From Candidatus Omnitrophota bacterium (lineage in GTDB: Bacteria; Omnitrophota; Omnitrophia; Omnitrophales; Aquincolibacteriaceae): a stretch of 34,661 nucleotides of DNA. The notes under the pieces are model-generated. The model was not told where the DNA came from, did no database searches, and was given only the letters and a program-made list of their open reading frames with translations. This document shows positions 1 to 7,674 of this stretch, in pieces; position 1 is the first letter of the stretch, and each line of letters opens with the position of its first letter. The stretch is taken from the NCBI GenBank assembly GCA_022705945.1, contig JAKJDL010000014.1, positions 4,506 through 39,166 of the forward strand. The letters are read 5' to 3'. The position numbers and the translations under genes were made by a program.

Positions 1-159
1 CCGGCATGTCCGTTTTGCCGGGGGAAAAGACCTAAACGGATCGTTCCTCAAGTTCCTGTCCGCATGGGTTTGGGGAATTAAACGAAATGGGGACTGAGCA
101 TGGAGAACCTTTGGTGACGGATCTTTTGGACGAGGGTGCAATTCCCTCCACCTCCACCA
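1..159 (+). ncRNA. ssrA: tmRNA (transfer-messenger RNA), 3' part only
   Basis: This is the 3' end of tmRNA, which rescues stalled ribosomes by acting as both tRNA and mRNA. The diagnostic part is 129-159: a GGAC segment, a T-arm with GAGGG/CCCTC stem, a 3' acceptor strand CACCTCC, discriminator A and an encoded CCA. A perfect intrinsic terminator follows 14 bases later. The upstream 100 bases contain short self-complementary segments (for example CCGGCA/TGCCGG at 1-20) that fit tmRNA pseudoknots. The 5' half, including the tag reading frame, is outside the window, so the proteolysis tag cannot be read. The T-loop is TGCAATT, with G where the near-universal U55 is expected. Confidence 0.85.
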
Positions 160-173
160 GTTTTATAGTTAAC

Positions 174-203
174 AAAGCCCTCGAGTTTTGAGGGCTTTTT
201 ATT
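174..203 (+). terminator. Intrinsic terminator of tmRNA
   Basis: A 9-bp stem (AAAGCCCTC at 174-182 with GAGGGCTTT at 190-198) encloses a 7-base loop and runs into a T tract. It lies directly after the tmRNA CCA end and before the ribosome-binding site of the dnaJ-like gene, so that gene needs read-through or its own promoter. Confidence 0.9.
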
Positions 204-215
204 TAAGGAAAGTTC

Positions 216-926
216 ATGGCTAGTCAGAAAGATTATTACAAGATATTGGGTGTTTCCGAGAGCGCGACGGCCGACGAGATGAAAAAGGTTTATCGGAAGC
301 TGGCGCTCAGGTATCACCCCGACAAGAATCCCGGGAACAAGGAAGCCGAAGCAAAGTTCAAGGAAATTTCAGAAGCTTACTATATCCTGAGCGATGAGAA
401 ACGCCGAAAGCAGTATGATCAAATGCGGAAATTCGGCGGGGCGGCGGGTTTCCAGGGGAATTATGCCGGAGCGCAAGGGTTCGATTTTGAAGAACTTCTT
501 AGGCAGTTCTCGGGGGGCGGCCGCGGCCGAGCCGCCGGTAGTGCGGGACGCTACTCGGCTTTTTCGGACATCTTTTCGGATCTTTTCGGCGGAGGCATGG
601 GCGGCGGAAGCCAGTTTAAATTTTATTCTTCCGGAGGACCGGGACGTCAATATTACCGGACAGCTCCGGGATATGATGCGGATGAATATGTTCAAGGTAT
701 GCCGGAAGCGGACGCTGATGTGACGGTGGGTCTCAAAATATCAAGGAAGAAAGCCAAAGAGGGCGGAGAAGTCACTTTTCGGACACAGGAGGGAAAGACA
801 ATTAACGTGAAAATCCCCGCGGGCATCAAGGAAGGACAGAAACTTCGATTGGTGCGGCTCGGCCGGGAGTGTCCATCCTGTCATCATCCGGGCGACCTGA
901 TCCTGAAGATCAAGATGGGGGAGTGA
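216..926 (+). CDS. Short DnaJ/CbpA-like Hsp40 cochaperone
   Basis: A 236-residue J-domain protein that should stimulate the ATPase of DnaK and deliver substrates to it. The J domain is residues 1-70 with HPD at 34-36. A Gly/Phe-rich linker (about 75-150, rich in GGG and FGG) follows. There is then one C-terminal substrate-binding beta domain (about 165-236) with the family-typical [15 protein letters not shown] segment. There is no CxxCxGxG zinc-finger region, so it is CbpA-like rather than DnaJ sensu stricto. At 236 residues it is shorter than the usual 300-380 and seems to lack the second beta domain. The start at 216 has an AAGGAAAG ribosome-binding site at 205-212. The stop overlaps the next ATG (ATGA). 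Confidence 0.85.
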   Translation: MASQKDYYKILGVSESATADEMKKVYRKLALRYHPDKNPGNKEAEAKFKEISEAYYILSDEKRRKQYDQMRKFGGAAGFQGNYAGAQGFDFEELLRQFSGGGRGRAAGSAGRYSAFSDIFSDLFGGGMGGGSQFKFYSSGGPGRQYYRTAPGYDADEYVQGMPEADADVTVGLKISRKKAKEGGEVTFRTQEGKTINVKIPAGIKEGQKLRLVRLGRECPSCHHPGDLILKIKMGE

Positions 927-1978
927 TGCCTGAACATCCTTTTGACAAACACGGCGCCAATACCGGTAATCCCAGGATTGATTCGCTTGTTCACCAGCTG
1001 GTCCGTGAAGCCGGTCCCGGTGAGAATGCCGATCTGGTGGAAGAAATAATCACGTCGGCCATCCGGGTTTATAAAGACGGGCTTGACCGGGGCGACATGA
1101 AGATCATCAATACGGCGGTCAGAGAGCTTCGTCACAGCCTTCGTGTTTTTGAGTCCTTCCGGGCTACGCGGAAGGTAGCCGTTTTTGGTTCCGCCCGGAC
1201 CCCGCGAACGGATCCGAATTACCGGATTGCCCTTAAGTTTTCGAAGACTATTGTTCAAAAAGGATGGATGGTCATTACCGGAGCGGCGTCAGGGATCATG
1301 GAAGCCGGTAACGCGGGAGCGGGAAGGAGAGGAAGTTTTGGGATGAATATCCGTTTGCCCTTTGAGCAGGAAGCCAATCCCGTGATGCTGAAGGATCCCA
1401 AACTTGTCACATTTAAATATTTTTTTACCCGCAAGCTTATGTTTCTCAGGGAATCTCACGCCACGATCCTTTGCCCGGGCGGTTACGGGACCCACGACGA
1501 AGGTTTTGAGACTCTGACGCTGGTTCAGACGGGAAAAACCGACCCGCGTCCGATCGTCTGCCTGGACGCACCGGGTGACAGCTATTGGAACGATTTTAGG
1601 AAATTTCTGGAAAAGCAGCTTGTGAAAAAAGCGATGATCCACCCCGACGATCTTGGTCTTATGTTTTTTACCCAGGACGCGGATCAGGCGGTTGACCACA
1701 TCCTTCATTTCTACAAAGTCTATCACTCGATGCGCTATATCAAGGACCTGCTCGTCCTCCGGATCGAAAAGCCGCTTACCGAAGAGCAGATCGACTTCCT
1801 GAATCAGAAGTTTCGCGCGATCGTCAGAAAGGGGAAAATTACACAGTCCCTGAAACCGTTTGAAGAGGAAAAGAATGTTCCCTATACGTTTCATCTGACG
1901 CGTCTTGCGTTTTATTTCAAGAAAGACTGCTATACGGTTCTCCGGCAGATGATTGATACGATCAATTCGTTCGGATGA
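926..1978 (+). CDS. LOG-family (lysine decarboxylase-like fold) protein
   Basis: A 350-residue protein with the Rossmann-type LOG domain at about residues 75-265. Visible signatures are VAVFGSAR near its start, the TRK of FFTRKLMF, and the nucleotide-binding PGGYGTHDE motif that matches the family consensus PGGxGTxxE. Characterised members are phosphoribohydrolases acting on nucleoside monophosphates (plant LOG, bacterial PpnN). I infer nucleotide salvage or turnover here. It has about 75 N-terminal and 85 C-terminal residues beyond the minimal domain, neither recognised. An upstream in-frame ATG at 869 exists, but 926 is preferred: it overlaps the dnaJ-like stop as ATGA and follows a GGGGGAG site at 917-923, indicating translational coupling. 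Confidence 0.85.
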   Translation: MPEHPFDKHGANTGNPRIDSLVHQLVREAGPGENADLVEEIITSAIRVYKDGLDRGDMKIINTAVRELRHSLRVFESFRATRKVAVFGSARTPRTDPNYRIALKFSKTIVQKGWMVITGAASGIMEAGNAGAGRRGSFGMNIRLPFEQEANPVMLKDPKLVTFKYFFTRKLMFLRESHATILCPGGYGTHDEGFETLTLVQTGKTDPRPIVCLDAPGDSYWNDFRKFLEKQLVKKAMIHPDDLGLMFFTQDADQAVDHILHFYKVYHSMRYIKDLLVLRIEKPLTEEQIDFLNQKFRAIVRKGKITQSLKPFEEEKNVPYTFHLTRLAFYFKKDCYTVLRQMIDTINSFG

Positions 1979-2045
1979 TCTTTTGTGTTTGTAATTTATC
2001 CGCAAATAGACCGGTGGCGGTGATCAGGGTCCCGCGGTTTTTGAC

Positions 2046-2119
2046 GGGCGTTTAGCTCAGTTGGTTAGAGCATCTCCTTTACACGGAGAGGGTCGTGGGT
2101 TCGAATCCTACAACGCCCA
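2046..2119 (+). tRNA. tRNA-Val (anticodon TAC)
   Basis: A complete cloverleaf: acceptor stem GGGCGTT (2046-2052) pairs with AACGCCC (2112-2118) and the discriminator is A. The anticodon stem TCTCC/GGAGA holds loop TTTACAC, giving anticodon TAC (codon GTA). The T-arm is GTGGG-TTCGAAT-CCTAC with one G-T pair. CCA is not encoded, so it must be added after transcription; a CCA-adding-type enzyme lies at 21785-23131. Only a poor promoter match (TTGTGT, 18 bases, TAGACC at 1983-2012) is seen upstream. Confidence 0.95.
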
Positions 2120-2138
2120 TATTTTTTACAGTTTTTGC

Positions 2139-2167
2139 TTGAGGAAGCAGGAGACAATCGCTAGAAT
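2139..2167 (+). promoter_or_regulatory. Probable sigma70 promoter for tRNA-Asp
   Basis: TTGAGG (2139-2144), an exact 17-base spacer, then TAGAAT (2162-2167). Transcription would start near 2174, about 27 bases before the mature tRNA-Asp 5' end, a normal length for a tRNA leader. Confidence 0.5.
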
Positions 2168-2200
2168 ACCGGGACCTTTCGCGGGAATTTTCCTGTCGGT

Positions 2201-2277
2201 GGGGGCGTAGCTCAATTGGTTAGAGCTCCGGACTGTCGATCCGGAGGTTGCGGGTTCGAGCCCCGTCGCTCCCGCCA
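2201..2277 (+). tRNA. tRNA-Asp (anticodon GTC)
   Basis: Acceptor stem GGGGGCG (2201-2207) pairs with CGCTCCC (2267-2273), with one G-T pair. The discriminator is G, as expected for Asp, and CCA is encoded (2275-2277), unlike the neighbouring tRNA-Val. The anticodon stem CCGGA/TCCGG carries loop CTGTCGA, giving anticodon GTC (codons GAC/GAT). The T-arm ends with the standard TTCGAGC loop. Confidence 0.95.
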
Positions 2278-2340
2278 TGCTTTTACCGCTATCAGGATGA
2301 AATGGAGTTTGCAGCCCGGATGCCTCAGGACCTTCCTTCG

Positions 2341-2369
2341 TTGATTCCCGCCCCATGTTCCCTTAGAAT
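2341..2369 (+). promoter_or_regulatory. Sigma70-type promoter of the rimO operon, near-leaderless
   Basis: TTGATT (2341-2346), an exact 17-base spacer, then TAGAAT (2364-2369). The rimO ATG begins at 2379, only 10 bases after the -10 box, so the transcript would start about 1-4 bases before the start codon. This agrees with the absence of any Shine-Dalgarno sequence before rimO. Confidence 0.6.
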
Positions 2370-2378
2370 CCCACTTCT

Positions 2379-3716
2379 ATGAAATCACAAAAGATCCGTA
2401 TCGGAATCGTGTCCCTCGGATGTCCTAAGACGCTCGTTGACAGCGAGGTCGTTTTGGGGAGGCTGAAGGATTCCCCGTTTGAGATCGCGCGGCCCGGTGA
2501 CGAAAGTGATGTTGTGCTGGTCAATACCTGCGGATTTATTCGTGACGCCAAGGCCGAATCCATCGACGCGATCTTGAAGCTTGGCGATCAAAAAAAACAG
2601 GGGCGGATCCGCGCACTGATCGTGATGGGATGCCTTGTCCAGCGCTATGCCGCCGAACTTGAAAAAAACTTTCCGGAAGTGGACGCTTTTCTTGGATCGG
2701 GAAATTACGACCGTGTTGTCCGTGTGATCCGAAAGGTTATCGGCGGGCAAAGGCCGAAGGAGCTCGACCAACTCGGTTATCTTGGAACCGCGAAAGAGAA
2801 ACGGGTCTCTCTTACATCGAGATTTTCCCGTTACCTTAAGATCTCGGAGGGTTGCGACCACGCCTGCAGTTTTTGCATGATACCGAAGCTTCGCGGGAGG
2901 TTCCGTTCCCGCCGTATTTCGGATGTGATCACGGAAGCACGAAAACTGGCCCTGGATGGCGCGAAAGAAATCATCCTGGTCGGACAGGACATCACCGGGT
3001 TTGGTTTTGACTATGCACGGAAACTCCTTTTGCCGGAGCTTCTTCACGAGCTGGAATCGATCGAAGAGCTCCGCTGGATCCGCCTTCTTTATGCTTACCC
3101 GCATTCGGTCAACGAAGCGCTGATCCGTCAAATGGCAAATTCGAAAAAGATATGCCGCTACCTGGACTTACCGCTTCAGCATATCAGTGATAAAATACTC
3201 AAAGCGATGCGCCGCGGCTTTAGTCGCGGAAAAACCATTGAGCTGATCAAAAGGCTCCGGTGTGAAATTCCCGGGCTTGTCCTGAGGACCGGTTTTATTG
3301 TCGGATTCCCGGGAGAGAGCGAAGGGGATTTTCGGGAGCTTCTGGATTTTATCAAACACACGAAATTCGAGCGCGCGGGGGTCTTTAAGTATTCGCGGGA
3401 AGAGGGTTCGCCCGCGGCGAAGTTCAGGGGCCAGGTTTCGGAAAAGATCAAGGAAAGAAGATTTCATGAAGCCATGAGATGCCAGCGAAAGGTGGCGCTT
3501 GCGGTCAGCCGCCGCCATGTCGGGCGGGAACTCGAAGTTTTGATCGAGCGAAGATCCGGAACGGAAGACGGTGCCTGGGAAGCTCGCTCTTATATGGATG
3601 CCCCGGAAATCGATACTTCCGTAATCGTTCGAAGCCGGATGATCCTAAGAGAAGGAACTTTCAAAACTGTCAGGATAACAGGGACAAGGGACTATGACCT
3701 TATTGCCGAAGCTTAG
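2379..3716 (+). CDS. rimO: Ribosomal protein S12 methylthiotransferase RimO
   Basis: A 445-residue radical-SAM methylthiotransferase that modifies the conserved Asp of ribosomal protein S12 in the 30S subunit. The N-terminal MTTase domain has the three auxiliary-cluster cysteines C15 (GCPKTLVDSE), C51 (NTCGF) and C85 (MGCLVQRY). The radical-SAM CxxxCxxC is C159/C163/C166 (CDHACSFC). The tail from about residue 375 fits a TRAM RNA-binding domain. GCPKxLVDSE, and length, favour RimO over the tRNA enzyme MiaB. No ribosome-binding site precedes the ATG; see the promoter at 2341. It is the first gene of a packed five-gene run and overlaps the next gene by 23 bases. Confidence 0.93.
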   Translation: MKSQKIRIGIVSLGCPKTLVDSEVVLGRLKDSPFEIARPGDESDVVLVNTCGFIRDAKAESIDAILKLGDQKKQGRIRALIVMGCLVQRYAAELEKNFPEVDAFLGSGNYDRVVRVIRKVIGGQRPKELDQLGYLGTAKEKRVSLTSRFSRYLKISEGCDHACSFCMIPKLRGRFRSRRISDVITEARKLALDGAKEIILVGQDITGFGFDYARKLLLPELLHELESIEELRWIRLLYAYPHSVNEALIRQMANSKKICRYLDLPLQHISDKILKAMRRGFSRGKTIELIKRLRCEIPGLVLRTGFIVGFPGESEGDFRELLDFIKHTKFERAGVFKYSREEGSPAAKFRGQVSEKIKERRFHEAMRCQRKVALAVSRRHVGRELEVLIERRSGTEDGAWEARSYMDAPEIDTSVIVRSRMILREGTFKTVRITGTRDYDLIAEA

Positions 3717-4710
3717 ATTTACGATTTTGGATCCGAATCACTTGAGCGTGCTGCGGGGAATCATCGGCGCTTGTCTTCCTTTTTTGATACTCTCGCCGGG
3801 TCCGGCGATACACCTGGCGGCTTTTGTTCTTTTCGTGATCGGTGCGGTTACCGATTACTGGGACGGGTGGATTGCCCGTCAATACAAGCTCGAGTCGGCT
3901 TTCGGGAAATGGGTGGACCCGTTTATGGATAAGATCCTTATCCTGGCTCCGCTTGCGGCGTTCGCGAACCTCGGTTTTTTCTCGCTCTGGTGGCTGGTGC
4001 CGATCTTTGCCCGGGAGATTGTGGTTACTTTCTGCAGGACGGCCTGGCTTCTGGAAGGCAAATCTTTCGGAGCCGAAAAATTAGGCAAATTGAAATTCGT
4101 TTTTCAGACGGGCAGCGCCTGCCTGGCATTTGCGATATTTGTTTTATGGGATTATGCGTCAACGGCTTCGCTTTCCCGGTGGCTTGCTCCGGCCCTTAAA
4201 CCGGTGCTGGCCATCACGCTGGTTTTGACGCTTTTTTCCGGGTTTTCCTTTTTATGGAATCAGCGGGAGCATTTTTCATCCCAGCATTTTTGCAAGGTTG
4301 TCCTGGCGGCGGGAGTCGGGCTTTTGCCAAAAGCACCGGGGACATGGGGGAGTCTGGTCGGGGTTTTGTTCGTTCTGCTGACGGCATGGAATACCTGGCT
4401 TTATCTTGGGGTTCTCGGTTTTGTCGCGGTCGCCGGGGAACTCGCGTTCCGCAGGCTGGAAGATAAAACTGATCCTGACCCGCAATTTGTTGTGGTTGAT
4501 GAGGCCGCCGGTATCATGGTGACCTTTGCGCTGATTCCCGTCACGTGGATCACTATTCCCCTCGGTTTTCTCCTCTTCCGACTCTTTGACGTCAAAAAGC
4601 CTTTTCCGATAAAATCTTTGGAACGCATTCCGGGGTATTGGGGGATCATGGCCGATGACATCGGCGCGGGTTTCTATGCCTGGATCATTCTCTTTTTATT
4701 TTTCGCCTGA
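3694..4710 (+). CDS. Fused phosphatidylglycerophosphate synthase (PgsA) - PGP phosphatase (PgpA)
   Basis: A 338-residue membrane protein joining two successive steps of phosphatidylglycerol synthesis. Residues 1-185 are a CDP-alcohol phosphatidyltransferase with the complete D-x2-DG-x2-AR-x8-G-x3-D-x3-D signature (D54, D57, G58, A61, R62, G71, D75, D79). This domain condenses CDP-diacylglycerol with glycerol 3-phosphate. Residues 200-338 match PgpA: KAPGTWGS at 213-220, VDE at 268-270, FRLFDVKKPFPI at 295-306 and GIMADDIGAG at 317-326. This half removes the phosphate to leave phosphatidylglycerol. Hydrophobic segments fill both halves. The start at 3694 lies inside the rimO end, with an AAGGGA site just upstream. 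In most bacteria these are separate genes. Confidence 0.9.
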   Translation: MTLLPKLRFTILDPNHLSVLRGIIGACLPFLILSPGPAIHLAAFVLFVIGAVTDYWDGWIARQYKLESAFGKWVDPFMDKILILAPLAAFANLGFFSLWWLVPIFAREIVVTFCRTAWLLEGKSFGAEKLGKLKFVFQTGSACLAFAIFVLWDYASTASLSRWLAPALKPVLAITLVLTLFSGFSFLWNQREHFSSQHFCKVVLAAGVGLLPKAPGTWGSLVGVLFVLLTAWNTWLYLGVLGFVAVAGELAFRRLEDKTDPDPQFVVVDEAAGIMVTFALIPVTWITIPLGFLLFRLFDVKKPFPIKSLERIPGYWGIMADDIGAGFYAWIILFLFFA

Positions 4711-4719
4711 GGTCTGCTG

Positions 4720-5940
4720 ATGCGATTTCCCGCGGCTGTTCTTTCGATCGGTGACGAGGTCCTTAAGGGAAGCGTCCTTAATACCAACGCCGCCTTTCTG
4801 GGAAAGAACCTGTCCGAACTCGGTTTTGAGGTCGTGACCCACACGGTTTGTCCGGACTCCGAAGAGGCGATAAGATTCCAGATCGGGGAATTGTTTCGCC
4901 GTGTCGATCTCGTGATCATGTGCGGAGGGCTCGGTCCGACGCCTGACGATGTGACGCGGGAAGGGGTCGCGTCGTATTATCATGCGCCGCTTGTTTTTTC
5001 CGAAAAGCAGTATGGGAGACTTCGACTGCTTTACAGGCGGTTCAGGAAAAAAATCCCGCGTCTTGTCAGACGAGAAGCGTTCTATCCGGCAAACGCAAAG
5101 CCGCTTCTCAACCGTTTCGGTATCGCGCTCGGATTTTTTATCGAAAGGCAGGGGAAGGTTGCGGTTGCGCTTCCGGGTGTCCCCGCGGAGCTTGAAAATA
5201 TGTTCAGGGATGTTGTCCGTCCTGTTCTTCGGAAATATTTTCCTTCCGTTCGTCCCCATCACCAGTTGATTGTGAAACTGACCGGTATTCCGGAACCGGA
5301 AGTGATGAAGCGGCTTGGGAAGGATTTCTTTGATGATTGTTTTGAATTCGGAATCTACCCGTTTCCCGGAGAGGTTATGGTCCGGATTTACGCCGATACC
5401 CCGTCTGTCATCTCCCGTCTGCGGAGAAAAATCGCGGCCCGCCTCGGGAATTTTATTTACGCGTGGGATGACCTTTCGCTTGCGCAGGTGGTGGGTGGGA
5501 TTCTGACGCAAAAAAAACGGACGCTCGCGGTCGCGGAGAGCTGCACCGGAGGGCTTCTGGCCGCCGAAATTGCCGGGTTCGCCGGGACGAGCTGTTTTTT
5601 AAAAGGGGGGATCGTTGCTTATGATGCCGAAATTAAAGAAAAACTTGGGATCTGCCCCGAGATTATCCGGCGAAAGGGTGAGGTCAGCGCGGAGGTTGCC
5701 GGAGATCTCGCTCTGAAGGTCAAGACCCGTATGAATGCGGATTACGGGATCGGGATCACCGGAATCGCCGGACCGGGGGGAGGAAGTCCGCGGAAACCGG
5801 TCGGGCTTGTCTATATCGGACTTTCCGGACCGAAAGGCCGGCCGCAGGTCAGGGAATACCGTTTTTGGGGAGACAGGAACCAGGTCCGGAGAAGATCGGT
5901 GATCAAAGCCCTGGAGAATCTTTGGAGGAGTCTGCTGTGA
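4720..5940 (+). CDS. cinA: CinA family: MoCF-like domain plus nicotinamide-nucleotide amidohydrolase
   Basis: A 406-residue two-domain CinA. The N-terminal MoaB/MogA-like (COG1058) domain opens with the SIGDEVLKG motif and has GGLGPTPDDVTR at residues 69-80. The C-terminal PncC domain (from about 255) carries ESCTGG at 273-278 with the catalytic serine region, and GITGIAGPGGG ending near 355. The known activity is deamidation of NMN to nicotinate mononucleotide, with ADP-ribose pyrophosphatase activity in the N-terminal part of some members. It starts 9 bases after the pgsA-pgpA stop. The pgsA-cinA order is common in bacteria and is usually followed by recA, which is absent here. Confidence 0.92.
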   Translation: MRFPAAVLSIGDEVLKGSVLNTNAAFLGKNLSELGFEVVTHTVCPDSEEAIRFQIGELFRRVDLVIMCGGLGPTPDDVTREGVASYYHAPLVFSEKQYGRLRLLYRRFRKKIPRLVRREAFYPANAKPLLNRFGIALGFFIERQGKVAVALPGVPAELENMFRDVVRPVLRKYFPSVRPHHQLIVKLTGIPEPEVMKRLGKDFFDDCFEFGIYPFPGEVMVRIYADTPSVISRLRRKIAARLGNFIYAWDDLSLAQVVGGILTQKKRTLAVAESCTGGLLAAEIAGFAGTSCFLKGGIVAYDAEIKEKLGICPEIIRRKGEVSAEVAGDLALKVKTRMNADYGIGITGIAGPGGGSPRKPVGLVYIGLSGPKGRPQVREYRFWGDRNQVRRRSVIKALENLWRSLL

Positions 5941-6518
5941 CGGGGGAGTGGCTCCGGCTTTTTCTTGCGCTGCCGCTTGGTATTTTTCGGGAGGAACTCC
6001 ATGAGATACTTGCCGTTTTAAAAAAAGAGATTCATGGAGTCAGATGGGTTCCGCCTGAGCAGATTCATCTCACGATTCATTTTTTTGGAAATGTCCCCCG
6101 GGAGAATGTTAAGGGTCTTTGCGCGATCATGAATGCGGTTTCCGCGAATACCCGCCCCGTCGTTTTAAACTTGAAAGGAATCGGGGTCTTCCCCGACATG
6201 AAGCGTCCCGGTGTTTTGTGGGCAGGCATCGAGAACCCGTCAGGAAATCTTGAAAAGTTTGTCCGGTCTGTACGCTCCGAAGTTGAGACGCTTGGATATG
6301 AGATTGAGAGACGACCGTTCATTCCGCACGCAACCCTGGGACGGGTCAAGAGTTTGCCTCCTGAAGTTCCGTTTGATAAAACTCTTTCTGAATTACATCT
6401 TCCGCTTCCTTCTATAATCAGGACCATCGATCGCTTTGTTTTGTACAGGAGTGAGATTCATCCCGCGGGAGCCGTCCATGAGAAAGTCTCGGAATTTCCG
6501 TTCCGTCAAACCGTTTAA
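5937..6518 (+). CDS. thpR: RNA 2',3'-cyclic phosphodiesterase (2H family, ThpR/LigT-like)
   Basis: A 193-residue 2H phosphoesterase with the two HxTx catalytic motifs: HLT at residues 44-46 (IHLTIHFFG) and HAT at 131-133 (FIPHATLGR). Family members hydrolyse 2',3'-cyclic phosphates on RNA ends. The start is a GTG at 5937 whose GTGA overlaps the cinA stop, with a GGAGGAG site at 5924-5930. An upstream in-frame ATG at 5865 would add 24 residues encoded within cinA and is less likely. The 3' end overlaps the next gene by 41 bases. Confidence 0.88.
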   Translation: MTGEWLRLFLALPLGIFREELHEILAVLKKEIHGVRWVPPEQIHLTIHFFGNVPRENVKGLCAIMNAVSANTRPVVLNLKGIGVFPDMKRPGVLWAGIENPSGNLEKFVRSVRSEVETLGYEIERRPFIPHATLGRVKSLPPEVPFDKTLSELHLPLPSIIRTIDRFVLYRSEIHPAGAVHEKVSEFPFRQTV

Positions 6519-7162
6519 AATCAGACCGGCCGATCTTTTTAACGTATACCGGAAGTTGCGGCGCACTTTCGGGCATCAGGCATGGTGGCCGGGAGATACG
6601 CCCTTTGAAGTGGCTGTCGGCGCGATCCTTACGCAGAACACGGCCTGGACAAATGTTGAGAAAGCGATCCTTAATTTAAAAAGGGCGGGGAAGCTTTCGT
6701 TTGCGGCCATGAGCTCCCTCACGGCGGGCCGGATATTACAACGTTAAAGCCGACCGCCTCAAAAATTTCCTTTGGTTTCTTGAGACTGAATGCGGGGGAG
6801 ATATCCGGAAAATGCGTTGCGGAAAGACGCCGGAGCTTCGCAAAAAGCTTTTAAACGTGAAAGGCATTGGCCGGGAGACGGCTGATTCGATCCTGCTGTA
6901 TGCGCTGGGGAAACGGTCGTTCGTGATCGATGCATACACGAAAAGAATTTTTTCCCGTCATCGACTCATGCAAGAGGACGGGGATTACGATGACTGGAAA
7001 GCGGTCTTTGAAAAAGCGCTTCCCCGCCGGGTTGGGCTTTACAATGATTTCCATGCCCAGATCGTCCGTTTGGCCAAAGAGTTTTGTGGAACAGCGGCGC
7101 GCTGTCATAACTGTCCCTTGCGTCAAGGGATAAATCTTCCCAAAGACGCAAAACTCTTTTAA
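6478..7162 (+). pseudogene. HhH-GPD DNA glycosylase (endonuclease III-related), frameshifted
   Basis: Two reading frames together encode one HhH-GPD base-excision-repair glycosylase. Frame 1 (from ATG 6478, site GCGGGAG at 6465-6471) gives WWPGDTPFEVAVGAILTQNT, a hallmark of this group, and stops at 6747. Frame 2 continues with GYYNVKADRLKNFLWFLE from 6731 without loss. One extra G in 6726-6728 would explain the break. Helix-hairpin-helix VKGIGRETADSI and the catalytic-type Asp of VIDAYTKR are present. The lyase lysine of EndoIII (GVGRKTA) is Glu here, suggesting a monofunctional glycosylase such as MagIII. Only three of the four Fe-S cysteines remain (CGTAARCHNC, fourth position Ile). It could be a true pseudogene, a sequencing error or programmed frameshifting. 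Confidence 0.75.
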
Positions 7163-7209
7163 GATCATGCCGTAACATACATGGGTCTGTATACAGTCAA
7201 AGGGAGCCA

Positions 7210-7653
7210 ATGAAAGAAAAAACCCGCAAGAAACTCGGCGAAATACTGATAGAGGACGGTCTGATCAAGCCGGCCCAGCTTTCGGAGGCCCTTGAGCACC
7301 AGAGCAGGCAGGGTGGGCTTATAGGGCAAATCCTGATCGACAAGGGATTTATCGATGAGGATGACCTCGGCAGTGCCCTTGGGAAACAATTCCGGATACC
7401 TTATATCCCGCTCTCGCGCTACTCCCTGAATCCCGAAACGGCAGAGCTTCTCGAAGCGGATTTTTGTAATCAAAATCTTGCGGTTGCCTTTGATGTCGAT
7501 GCCAAACGGGTTTTTCTGGCCATGTCGAATCCTTTGGACCAGGAGGTGATCCAGGAGGTAAAGAAAAAAACCCGGCGGGATCCCCAAATATTTATTTCAA
7601 GAATCTCTGAGATTCTGAACGCGATTTTCTATCTTTATCATGAAAAAAAATAA
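7210..7653 (+). CDS. Stand-alone MshEN (GspE N-terminal)-type domain protein
   Basis: A 147-residue protein made only of the N-terminal domain normally attached to GspE/PilB ATPases. Two tandem motifs are visible: LGEILIEDGLI...QL.EAL..Q at about residues 9-30 and IGQILIDKGFI...L..AL..Q at about 37-60. They are followed by the IPYIPLSRY segment and an alpha/beta part. In MshE this domain binds cyclic di-GMP. The conserved Arg before LG is Lys in the first motif and absent in the second, so ligand binding is uncertain. A GGGAG site lies just before the ATG. It sits 21 bases before the first pilB-like gene. Inferred role: regulator or adaptor of pilus assembly. Confidence 0.75.
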   Translation: MKEKTRKKLGEILIEDGLIKPAQLSEALEHQSRQGGLIGQILIDKGFIDEDDLGSALGKQFRIPYIPLSRYSLNPETAELLEADFCNQNLAVAFDVDAKRVFLAMSNPLDQEVIQEVKKKTRRDPQIFISRISEILNAIFYLYHEKK

Positions 7654-7674
7654 AAATTCCGGCCCGGTGTCTGT

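Noticed and set aside
2126-2356. Minus-strand open frame over tRNA-Asp encoding an ATGLEPATSG-type peptide
   Set aside because: This peptide is a well-known false protein prediction from the antisense strand of tRNA genes; the tRNA explains the sequence.
7187-7196. CTGTATACAG palindrome before the MshEN gene as an operator or promoter
   Set aside because: It contains TATACA but has no matching -35 box, and a 10-base palindrome is weak evidence.
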